Shown here in pieces: positions 53,293-61,036 of a stretch of DNA of 64,000 bases. The stretch spans positions 60,885 to 124,884 of the forward strand of contig NZ_JAIGNI010000010.1 of the NCBI RefSeq assembly GCF_026130175.1. The letters run 5' to 3'. The notes beneath the pieces were generated by a model. The model was not told the DNA's origin. It was given only the letters and a program-made list of their open reading frames with translations, and ran no database searches. Numbering within the stretch: the stretch's first letter is position 1; each line of letters begins with the position of its first letter. This stretch comes from Lyngbya sp. CCAP 1446/10. GTDB lineage: Bacteria; Cyanobacteriota; Cyanobacteriia; Cyanobacteriales; Microcoleaceae. Made by a program: the position numbers and the translations under genes.

Positions 53293-53519
53293 AAATACCA
53301 AATTTCAAGCGTTTTACGGACTTCAAACCAAGCTTAACAAACACGCCAGACTTTCTCTGGCAGTGCGCGCCTTACCGCTATAAGTCAATACGATTCAGTT
53401 AACGACGTTTATGATTGCGAGCTGGCGCGGGCGTTGCAATCGTAGTATCTGTACGCAGATTGATTTCAAGATAGTTTGCGAACAAAAGCAATTAAAGTCT
53501 ATTTTGTTTAAACAGAAAC

Positions 53520-53543
53520 GACCAGCTTTAGTAAAAGCTGGTC
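53520..53543. terminator. Intrinsic-terminator-like hairpin
   Basis: GACCAGCTTT (53520-53529), 4-nt loop, AAAGCTGGTC (53534-53543). Ten-bp perfect stem downstream of the porin gene. Confidence 0.5.
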
Positions 53544-53728
53544 TGCACAAATAGTTAAATCCGTTGTTTGTTGTTCTCACAGTGTTTTTATCACAGTGAG
53601 GAAACCCAAATTGCACGTTTCTTTGCAGCGGGTTCTAAGAAACATATCATCTGTCTTAAGTGGTACTTTTGCAATAAAATTTATTTTTTTGTAATAAAAC
53701 TTTACATTAGAAGCTGATTTTTGGGTTT

Positions 53729-53780
53729 GTAGTGAGGACTTCAGTCCTCGGATGTTGATGAGGACTGAAGTCCTCACTAC
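53729..53780. repeat. Perfect 21-bp inverted repeat with nested palindrome
   Basis: GTAGTGAGGACTTCAGTCCTC (53729-53749) is exactly mirrored at 53760-53780 with a 10-nt loop; each arm itself contains AGGACT-TC-AGTCCT. It lies just past the 3' end of the RqcH-like gene. Confidence 0.85.
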
Positions 53781-53818
53781 GAACCTATTTTAGTCGGGTT
53801 GTTCGATCGCACATCATA

Positions 53819-55606
53819 TCATGCCGGGGCTTGCTGCGGTCTACCCCAGACAATCCGCTCTTGCTTGTACACAACCATACCAGGCTTCGCACCCTTCGGC
53901 TTGTAGACATATTTCGGTTCGGTATAAACCACGGGGACTTGTTCGCTGTGGCGGGCGCGACTGTAGTATGCAGTCATGTCAGCCGCAAATTGTAAATCGG
54001 TTTCTTCAGCAACTGTACCGGGTGTCAGACGTAGCAAGGCGTGACTTCCGGGAATCTCTAGGGTGTGAAACCACAAGTCGTAGTCGTTGGCTGTGCGAAA
54101 GGTGAGTTGGTCGTTTTGGCGGTTGTTGCGCCCGATTAATAATTCAAAGCCGCTGGGGGTTTGGTAGCGGTGAAATTCGATCGCAGCATTTTTGTCACTG
54201 CCACGGTAATCTGATACAACTAGATATTTTTGCTGGATCAGTTCTTCACGGATTTCGGCGAGGGTTTGCAAATCTTGGGTGTTGCGGTAGGTTTCCAATA
54301 CCGAAAGTGCAGCTTCGACTTGTTCTAAATAGTCGATTTCTTCTTGTACGGCGGCTAACAAAGGTTCTACTGCAATGCGGGCTCTTTTCAGTTTTTGGTG
54401 CTTTTTGTAGATTGCTTGAGCGTTTTGAACTGCGTTTTTTTCCACGTTTAACGGAATGATTACTGGTTTTTCAGTTTCAAAGTCTGGGAGGGAAATTGAT
54501 TTCATTCCGGGTTCCCAATGCTGCAAGTTTGCCATCAGCAAGTCGGCTTGGGATTTGTGGGTGTCTGCGCCTGCGGATTGCTGCAATCGTTCTTTAAATG
54601 TGTTGGCTTTGAGGCGCAGTTTTGCGAGGACGTTGTTGAGTTTTTGGGTAAGCTGATGTCGCAGTTGGGCGAATACTTGTTGGTTGATTTCACCGGTGTA
54701 GTAACTGTTGAGTATTTCTTGGACGGAACAGTTCGGCAGCGGATTTTGTGGGGGATGTAACGGATTGGGGGAGTTAGATTCGTTTTCGGGATTTGTCTCT
54801 TTTTCGTCTGGTGTTGGCCAGTCGATGACGCTGTAGCCTTCGGGGGTAAAACTTGGTTGAAATTTGGAGTTTTCTAGACATTGCAGCCAGTATAGCCAGC
54901 GCTGGAATAGTTGCTGCCATTGCTGGGGATTCAGGCTGTCGGTGGATTGTTCGGGGTCGAGATTTGCCGATCGAATCATGGACACAACTAAGACCTTACT
55001 CAACCCTCGGTAATTCTTCAACAGATTGGTCTTTAATTGCCCAGGGACCAGGCTAATTCGTTCTTGCCAGCGATCGAGAGATTCGCTAAGACTCGGCACT
55101 GCATCGGTCAAAGACGGGGGCAATTCGTAGGGTTGCCCGGTTTGGATGGGGCGGACGCTGGACTGTTTGGCGCTGACTTGGTGGGCACAGGTGACAACCA
55201 GATTATCTTCGGCGGTGAGGATGACATTGCTGTATTTGCCCATGATTTCGGCGTAGAGATGCCAGAGGGCTGGTTCGCCCGGACGTTTGGCGAATTGCAA
55301 GTCGATGACTCTTTCCCAAGGGGAGACGGGGGCGATGGAAACTAAGGCTAAACCGCTGAGTTGGTGGCGCAGTTGTTCGCTGAAGGTGAAGGTGTCGGGA
55401 ATTCGGGGCGGGGAGTCGCCGACGCAGATGCGGGCTGCTGCTGGATGGGATGAAATGTCTATCCAGCCGCGTTGATTCATGGTGCGGAGGGCTAGGGACA
55501 CTGTAAATCGATCGCGCTGGTAGACTTGTTCTAAGCGCGCTGGCAGCCATTTGGCTCGCAGTTCGCTGCAAGTGGCGGTTAAAGTTGTAAAGTCTACGGG
55601 TTGCAC
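53819..55606 (-). CDS. NFACT/RqcH family protein (Rqc2 homologue, FbpA-like)
   Basis: This 595-aa protein has the bacterial Rqc2 domain order: NFACT-N (residues 1-230, LTATCSELRAKWLPARLEQV), a helix-hairpin-helix region, a long coiled-coil pair (about 330-450), and NFACT-R near the C-terminus (LLIGRNNRQNDQLTFRTAND, LWFHTLEIPGSHALLRL). RqcH binds stalled 50S subunits and adds Ala tails to nascent chains so they are degraded. The usual Asp-Arg of the NFACT-N active site appears as Glu-Arg in PWERVIDLQF, so tailing activity may be changed. Formerly annotated as fibronectin-binding protein. Confidence 0.9.
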   Translation of the reverse strand: MQPVDFTTLTATCSELRAKWLPARLEQVYQRDRFTVSLALRTMNQRGWIDISSHPAAARICVGDSPPRIPDTFTFSEQLRHQLSGLALVSIAPVSPWERVIDLQFAKRPGEPALWHLYAEIMGKYSNVILTAEDNLVVTCAHQVSAKQSSVRPIQTGQPYELPPSLTDAVPSLSESLDRWQERISLVPGQLKTNLLKNYRGLSKVLVVSMIRSANLDPEQSTDSLNPQQWQQLFQRWLYWLQCLENSKFQPSFTPEGYSVIDWPTPDEKETNPENESNSPNPLHPPQNPLPNCSVQEILNSYYTGEINQQVFAQLRHQLTQKLNNVLAKLRLKANTFKERLQQSAGADTHKSQADLLMANLQHWEPGMKSISLPDFETEKPVIIPLNVEKNAVQNAQAIYKKHQKLKRARIAVEPLLAAVQEEIDYLEQVEAALSVLETYRNTQDLQTLAEIREELIQQKYLVVSDYRGSDKNAAIEFHRYQTPSGFELLIGRNNRQNDQLTFRTANDYDLWFHTLEIPGSHALLRLTPGTVAEETDLQFAADMTAYYSRARHSEQVPVVYTEPKYVYKPKGAKPGMVVYKQERIVWGRPQQAPA

Positions 55607-55912
55607 GGTGGCCTCTTTTGCGATCGATCGAAGTATGTATTTCTATACTGACAGATATTGGTCATATTTAACCAATATTATCAAAGTTTTGAAACCCGAT
55701 TTGAAAAGATGTATCAGAGACAGGCATCTTGCCTACCCACAATCAATCTCTCTCTTTCTTGTGGAACAGGCATCTTGCCTGTTGCCTATCAGAGGCAGGC
55801 ATCTTGCCTACCCCACAATCACTCTCTCTTCTCTCTTCTTGTGGAACAGGCATCTTGCCTGTTCCTAAATATTTTGCATCAACCCTAGGAAATTCCTGTT
55901 ATTATTAGTTAA
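55607..55912. other. 306-bp divergent spacer with palindromic repeats
   Basis: Promoter region between the RqcH-like gene (minus) and the fibrillin-like gene (plus). Two-thirds of it is the repeat block 55718-55863. Confidence 0.6.
55718..55863. repeat. AGGCATCTTGCCT repeat block
   Basis: Four copies of CAGGCATCTTGCCT in two about 75-bp units of the form repeat-CCCACAATCA-TCTCTC-TTGTGGAA-repeat. Each core is a palindrome (AGGCA-TCT-TGCCT). A single copy lies at 20394-20417. Confidence 0.8.
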
Positions 55913-56500
55913 ATGGAAAACATATCAATTCTAGAACAAGCCGCTAAATCGAATACTAAACCATCTGCCGCCACCGTAGTCGCAGCGCTATTAGAAGCTG
56001 AGAAAAACGCGAAAAAAAATAAAATTCGCTATTCTTTCAAGCAGTTAACCGGCAATTGGCGCTTGTGCTTTATCACCGGCACGAAAAAGAGTAGACAAAA
56101 AGCGGGAATTGTGTTAGGCGCGGGACGTTACATCCCTGAATGGGTGGCGAAAATTCAAATTGCTTACTCGGTAGAACCTGTTGCTGAAGGCGAAATGCCT
56201 AGTGAAATGGGCAAAGTGGAGAATTCGGTGCTCGTAGGTGCGATCGAGCTAACTCTTTCCGGGCCGACTAAGTTTTTGGTTAATCAGAATATTTTAGCTT
56301 TTGATTTTACCAGAATTACGGTGAAATTGTTGGGTAAAACCCTGTATCAAGGATTTATTCGCGGTGGTGAATCGCGGGAGGCAGAATTTTTTAGTTTAAG
56401 TGTGGGGAAGCAGGCTTTTTTTGCATATTTTCTGGTAGAAAGTGGGATAATTGCTGCGAGGGGAAGGGGCGGCGGATTGGCTTTGTGGGGGAGAGTTTAA
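55913..56500 (+). CDS. PAP/fibrillin-like lipid-associated protein
   Basis: This 195-aa protein resembles plastoglobulin/fibrillin (PAP) proteins: LLEAEKNAKKNKIRYSFKQL, LTGNWRLCFITGTKKSRQKA and a beta-barrel pattern with VLVGAIELTLSGPTKFLVNQ and YQGFIRGG near the end. Such proteins bind lipids at thylakoids or plastoglobule-like bodies in cyanobacteria and plants. No signal peptide or helices are seen. ATG start; nothing else is co-directional. Family match rests on pattern, so confidence is moderate. Confidence 0.75.
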   Translation: MENISILEQAAKSNTKPSAATVVAALLEAEKNAKKNKIRYSFKQLTGNWRLCFITGTKKSRQKAGIVLGAGRYIPEWVAKIQIAYSVEPVAEGEMPSEMGKVENSVLVGAIELTLSGPTKFLVNQNILAFDFTRITVKLLGKTLYQGFIRGGESREAEFFSLSVGKQAFFAYFLVESGIIAARGRGGGLALWGRV

Positions 56501-56511
56501 GCTGTGACTCA

Positions 56512-57639
56512 TCAACTGGTTTTGTTGGCGGCTTTGATCCTCTCCAAAATTGTAGCTTCCAGGGTGCGATCGCCTATTTGTCGCGCGATCGCCAAAGCTT
56601 GGTTGTAGTATTTCAAAGCCTCTTGCGGCTGAGAAATGCTGTCGTAGGTTGCACCGATATTCGTCAAAGTAGTAGCTTCCTCTCTGTGATCGCCCACTTC
56701 CCGCACAATCGGTAAAGCTTGGTTATAATATTTCAAAGCCTCTTGTGGTTGAGAAATGCTGCTGTAGACTGCACCAATATTAGTCAAAGTAGCAGCTTCC
56801 CCAGAGCGATTGCCCTCTTCCCGCGAAATTACCAAAGCTTGGTTATAATATTTCAAGGCTTCTTGTGGTTGAGAAATACTGTTGTAGACTATACCAATAT
56901 TAGTCAAAGCAGTAAATTCCCCAGAGCGATTGGCCTCTTCCCGCGAAATTACCAAAGCTTGATTATAATATTTCAAGGCTTCTTGTGGTTGAGAAATACT
57001 GTTGTAGACTATACCAATATTAGTCAAAGCAGTAAATTCCCTTAAGCGATCGCCCACTTTCCGCGTAATTACCAAAGCTCGGTTATAATATTTCAAGGCT
57101 TCTTGTGGTTGAGAAATACTGTTGTAGACTATACCGATATTACCCAAAGTAGCAGCTTCTCCAAAGCGATCGCCCACTTCCCGCCAAATTGGTAAAGCTT
57201 GGTTATAATATTTCAAGGCTTCTTGCGGCTGAGAAATGCTGTTGTAGACTAAACCGATATTAGCTAAAGTAGCAGCTTCTCCAAAGCGATCGCCCACTTC
57301 TAGTGCAATCGGCAAAGCTTGGTTCAAGTATTTTAATGCCTCTTGTGGTTGAGAAATGCTGTTGTAGTTAAAACCAATGCCAATCAGTGCTAAGACTTCA
57401 AGTTTTCTAATTTTAATTTTTTGCGAAATGACTATAACTTGCTGCCATGTTTCGATCGCCTGTTTGTGTTTTCCTTGCTGTCCCTGTTGCGTTGCTTGCT
57501 CTATAAGTCTCTGGAATTCTTGACTCTGTGTACTTGGGCTTTGTGCCCAACTAGGTTGCACCATCAGCGGCACAGTCAGAGGACTCAAACACGCACCCAA
57601 AACCAAAACACTGCTGATAATTCGTTTCATATTATTCAT
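56512..57639 (-). CDS. Exported TPR repeat protein
   Basis: This 375-aa protein starts with a signal peptide (IISSVLVLGACLSPLTVPLM, cleavage after SWA). About eight TPR-like units follow; seven are 40-residue repeats of the form NIGIVYNSISQPQEALKYYN, encoded by 120-bp DNA repeats with long identical blocks. This is the kinesin light-chain/TPR_12 type of repeat. It presumably acts as a periplasmic or outer-membrane-side adaptor; partner unknown. It converges with the fibrillin-like gene with only 11 bp between stops. Confidence 0.88.
   Translation of the reverse strand: MNNMKRIISSVLVLGACLSPLTVPLMVQPSWAQSPSTQSQEFQRLIEQATQQGQQGKHKQAIETWQQVIVISQKIKIRKLEVLALIGIGFNYNSISQPQEALKYLNQALPIALEVGDRFGEAATLANIGLVYNSISQPQEALKYYNQALPIWREVGDRFGEAATLGNIGIVYNSISQPQEALKYYNRALVITRKVGDRLREFTALTNIGIVYNSISQPQEALKYYNQALVISREEANRSGEFTALTNIGIVYNSISQPQEALKYYNQALVISREEGNRSGEAATLTNIGAVYSSISQPQEALKYYNQALPIVREVGDHREEATTLTNIGATYDSISQPQEALKYYNQALAIARQIGDRTLEATILERIKAANKTS
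56560..57390 (-). repeat. 120-bp coding repeat (TPR units)
   Basis: Seven tandem 120-bp units inside the exported TPR gene, with TTATAATATTTCAAGGCTTC and GTGGTTGAGAAAT shared almost unchanged among units. Unit number is likely to vary among strains. Confidence 0.85.
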
Positions 57640-57654
57640 AATTCACTAGCGACA

Positions 57655-57676
57655 GCGACAGGTTTCAACCTATCGC
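57655..57676. repeat. GCGACAGGTTTCAACCTATCGC hairpin-like element
   Basis: GCGACAGGTT (57655-57664) pairs with AACCTATCGC (57667-57676) with one wobble. Sequence variant of the GGTTTCAACC palindrome family. Confidence 0.5.
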
Positions 57677-57865
57677 CGTCGTTATAAACAACCAATTCGC
57701 CTAATGACTACTGACTAATGAATAACGCAATACAGTTCAGATAAGAGATTATCAAAGGGAAAATCATGGAAAATAGAAACTGCGATTGCTTCGTTCCTCT
57801 CTTCGGACAATCTTAACTGAACCGTATTGAATAATAACGCTAACGATCGGGAACAGCACTACTGA

Positions 57866-57942
57866 CAACCGACAACTGACAACTATCAACTGACAACTGT
57901 CAACTGACAACTGACAACTGTCAACCGACAACTGTCAACTGA
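57866..57942. repeat. Heptanucleotide array (CAACTGA/CAACTGT)n overlapping the treY end
   Basis: About eleven 7-bp units. Its right end encodes the last residues of TreY (SQLTVVG) and supplies its stop codon, which implies that the array invaded or extended the gene end. Confidence 0.9.
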
Positions 57943-60731
57943 CTAATCAGCAAAGCTGTGGGAAAGTAACTGAGAGCTTCACCAATTGCCAGCGTACCGT
58001 TACTTTCTACCACCTGATTAGTAATCGCATCTTTCCAAACCGACGGCATTTGCTCCGACAATACCAGATGAGTATCTTTCCAGACTTGTTTGCCGATCGC
58101 AATTTCTTCCGATTTGACAACTCCCGTCAAAAACCGAGGAGCGATCGCAATAACTGTCGTATCTCCAAAGCTTCTGGAAAAGGCAACAACATTATCCTTA
58201 AACGTGCCAACTACCTCCAAAGGTCGATAGTCGCCTGATTTAAAGACTTCCAAGTATTTTTTTCTAGCTTCTAGCAATCTTGCCGTCAAAAACAACTTAA
58301 TTCTAGCATCTTCCCGCGTCGCAATCAAATCTTCAACCAGTGCCAAAATATCCGTCTGAGCTTGCTGTTTGATTTCCCGCAAAACCTTGATTCTGCGGTC
58401 AAAATCTACCGGACGGCGGTTATCTGGATCGACGTGGCTTAAATCCCAGAATTCCGTGCCTTGGTAAATGTCTGGAACTCCAGGTGCCGTGATTTTTAGC
58501 AGCGTTTGAGATAAAGAATTGAAAATGCCGTAATGAGCTACTTTTTCCCAGAAAGGTAGAAATTTTTTGAGGAATTGATTTTGTTCCGAAGGTTCGAGAA
58601 TGCTATCAATAAAGGTCATAAACCCAGTTTCGTAGTCATTATCCGGTCTCAGCCAAGCCGTATAAACTTTGGCTTCGCGCACGGCTTTGATCGCATAATC
58701 TTTGAGGCGATCGACATAATCAGTGTTTTCAATTCCCTCAAACGGAAAACTGCCGAGCAAAGTTTGGTACAAGAAGTATTCGTCATTAGTATCGGGAACC
58801 ATTCGATTCACAAAATTGACTTTCTTAGAAGAGTTTAGCTCTCTCCAAGACCTGACTTGCTGTTCCCATTCCTCAGGAATTTCTGAGAGTACATTAATTC
58901 GGGCTCGCACATCTTCCCCGCGTTTGGTATCGTGGGTAGCCGTAGCGTTCATTTTGTGCGGCCAAGCTGCTTGCTGCTGCTTGTTGAACTCATGAAAATC
59001 CGCCAGAGAAACGCCGAACTGACTGGGGTTTCCTCCGACTTCGTTGAGGGATAAAAGTCGATAATAGACGTATAATAGCGTGTCTTCAACGCCTTTAGCC
59101 ATCAACGGGCCTGTCAACTGCTGGAGTTTCATCACAAAGTGCCGGCGCTGCTCTTTTTGTTCGGTTGTCAGGGTTTCTTCTGCTTCCAGCAACAGCACCG
59201 TTTCGATAAATTTCAGTTCTTTGAGGAGTCGTGGCACTTGCTCTTTGGCGTGGGCGATCGCATATTTGACGTAAGTGCGATCGGACTCTCGCAAACCCTC
59301 TTGATTTATGTAAGTTCGGTACACTGGAAAAATCGTCAAAACTGCTGACAGCGCTTTTTCCAAACCCGGACGAGTAAAGTCATTTCCCTGTCGGGATTGA
59401 CCGGAAATATTCTTTAAAAGTTGAGCCAGATTGTCTACATCTCCCGCCAAATTCTTCTCAACAATTAGCCCTTTTTTATCTAAAAATAACTGTTCATAGG
59501 GAACATTCAGTCGAGTAAATCTCTGATAGATTTCAGTAAATTGCTGTTCGCGATCGCACCGACAAAAAACGCCGTTTACGTAATTTAAAAAATCGTAGCC
59601 ACTCGTTCCCTCAATTGGCCAATATGACGGTAAATCTTCTTTATGTTCCAGAATTTTTTCAACAGTAATATAAGTGTCTCCGGTTCTCTCCCGGAGCCGT
59701 TTCAAATATTCTGTGGGGTCGTAAAGTCCGTCGATATGGTCGATTCTCAATCCGGTAAACTTGCCCTGTTCCACCATGTCGAAGATCAGAGCATGATTTT
59801 TGTGAAAAACTTTAATCTCTTCAACTTTTACCGAAATTAGTTCGTTAACCGTAAAAAATCTTCGGTAGTTGATTTCTTCGGCCCCAACTTTCCAGAAAGC
59901 TAGACGATAAAACTGCTCGGAAAGCAACTCATCTAGCAAATTAAAGCTTTCAGGATTGCCCTTTTTTCCGTTGAAAAAATTGATATTTTCATCGATAAAT
60001 TCCTGCACAATGGGATTTTGGTTGTACAGTTCCCACAGTAGTCCTTTGACAAAAGCTATCTGATCATATCTTTCTTTGCCTTTAGTTTCTGAAGGTGTAT
60101 TTTTAATCAGATAAAAAATCCCCAGAAACTTGATAAAATCTGGATGACGCCTGCCTAATTCCCTGCCTAAATGCCCCAAATTATGACTGATAAAATTAGC
60201 ATAAGATTCAATTTTTACTGGCAGTTTTAAGCTGTAGTAATTGATAGTCAGCCCAATTTCGCTGTATTTCAGTTGAATCTCGCTATTTTCCAGACACTCT
60301 CCATAAAAATTGCCCAGCAACGGAGCCAGCACTCGACCTCTGAGATGTTCGTAAGCGTGATTCCATTCAATATCGAAGTAGTCGAAATAGTCGGAATCTG
60401 GGCCGTGTTCCAATACATCTAACAGCAACAAGTTTTGAGTGTCGTAGGCCATGTGGTTCGGAACAATATCTTGCAGCCATCCCATGTTGCGTTGATTGAT
60501 TTCGTATGTGAGGGCTTCAAAATTTTCTGAGGTTCCCAATTCGGGATTGATTTGATTTGAGTCAACCACATCGTATCCGTGACTGCTGCCTTTTCTGGCT
60601 TTAAATATTGGTGAGGCGTAAAGGTCGGTAATTCCTAATTCTTCCAGATAGCTCAGGATTTGTTTGGCGGCTTCAAAGTTAAAACCTGCATGAAATTGAA
60701 TCCGATAAGTTGTTGTGGGAATTCTCAGCAC
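57921..60731 (-). CDS. treY: Maltooligosyl trehalose synthase TreY
   Basis: This 936-aa GH13 enzyme isomerises the reducing-end alpha-1,4 bond of maltodextrins to alpha-1,1, giving maltooligosyl trehalose. Markers: TTYRIQFHAGFNFEAAKQIL at the start, VDSNQINPELGTSENF, FTGLRIDHIDGLYDPTEYL (catalytic Asp), ITVEKILEHKEDLPSYWP (acid/base Glu), MNATATHDTKRGEDVRAR and GVPDIYQGTEFWDLSHVDPD. Length fits the family. The final residues come from a heptamer array. TreZ lies 305 bp upstream on the same strand, so the two act as TreY-TreZ, likely sharing a promoter; a palindromic element sits between them. Confidence 0.96.
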   Translation of the reverse strand: MLRIPTTTYRIQFHAGFNFEAAKQILSYLEELGITDLYASPIFKARKGSSHGYDVVDSNQINPELGTSENFEALTYEINQRNMGWLQDIVPNHMAYDTQNLLLLDVLEHGPDSDYFDYFDIEWNHAYEHLRGRVLAPLLGNFYGECLENSEIQLKYSEIGLTINYYSLKLPVKIESYANFISHNLGHLGRELGRRHPDFIKFLGIFYLIKNTPSETKGKERYDQIAFVKGLLWELYNQNPIVQEFIDENINFFNGKKGNPESFNLLDELLSEQFYRLAFWKVGAEEINYRRFFTVNELISVKVEEIKVFHKNHALIFDMVEQGKFTGLRIDHIDGLYDPTEYLKRLRERTGDTYITVEKILEHKEDLPSYWPIEGTSGYDFLNYVNGVFCRCDREQQFTEIYQRFTRLNVPYEQLFLDKKGLIVEKNLAGDVDNLAQLLKNISGQSRQGNDFTRPGLEKALSAVLTIFPVYRTYINQEGLRESDRTYVKYAIAHAKEQVPRLLKELKFIETVLLLEAEETLTTEQKEQRRHFVMKLQQLTGPLMAKGVEDTLLYVYYRLLSLNEVGGNPSQFGVSLADFHEFNKQQQAAWPHKMNATATHDTKRGEDVRARINVLSEIPEEWEQQVRSWRELNSSKKVNFVNRMVPDTNDEYFLYQTLLGSFPFEGIENTDYVDRLKDYAIKAVREAKVYTAWLRPDNDYETGFMTFIDSILEPSEQNQFLKKFLPFWEKVAHYGIFNSLSQTLLKITAPGVPDIYQGTEFWDLSHVDPDNRRPVDFDRRIKVLREIKQQAQTDILALVEDLIATREDARIKLFLTARLLEARKKYLEVFKSGDYRPLEVVGTFKDNVVAFSRSFGDTTVIAIAPRFLTGVVKSEEIAIGKQVWKDTHLVLSEQMPSVWKDAITNQVVESNGTLAIGEALSYFPTALLISQLTVVG

Positions 60732-61036
60732 TGTTAATTTTACTCCTGATTGATTGGTTGCTCGGTTTTTTTGTTTACTATTAGAAATAGTTGGTTCGGT
60801 AGAACGGCAGCGCCCAGTGTCAACAATCGCCTAAAAACATTTATATCTCTCGCTTATAGGCTAGTCTAGATCCCCCTAAATCCCCCTTAAAAAGGGGGAC
60901 TTTGAGGAGTCTCTTGTCCCCCCCTTCTTAAGGGGGTTAGGGGGGATCGCGAAGACTAGGAAATCAAACAGTAGGCTGATACTAAATTTGAGCTGGTTGT
61001 TGACACTAATAAGCAGCGAAACCGAATCTACTATTT
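60732..61036. other. 305-bp spacer between treZ and treY
   Basis: Half of it is the 146-bp palindromic element copy 3. Whether treY has its own promoter here cannot be seen. Confidence 0.55.
60861..61006 (-). repeat. 146-bp palindromic element, copy 3
   Basis: Inverted relative to copy 1 (17251-17396): read on the minus strand it begins GTGTCAACAACCAGCTCAAA and continues to the same CCCCTTAAAAAGGGGG-type centre. Identical length of 146 bp. It lies between treZ and treY and may attenuate read-through. Confidence 0.85.

Larger units (their letters stand above)
53196..53818. other. 623-bp spacer with three palindromic blocks
   Basis: Contains a 30-bp direct repeat (53205-53292), a terminator-like hairpin (53520-53543) and a 21-bp perfect inverted repeat (53729-53780). 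I find no convincing gene, despite open frames of about 70 aa at 53395-53777. Confidence 0.65.
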
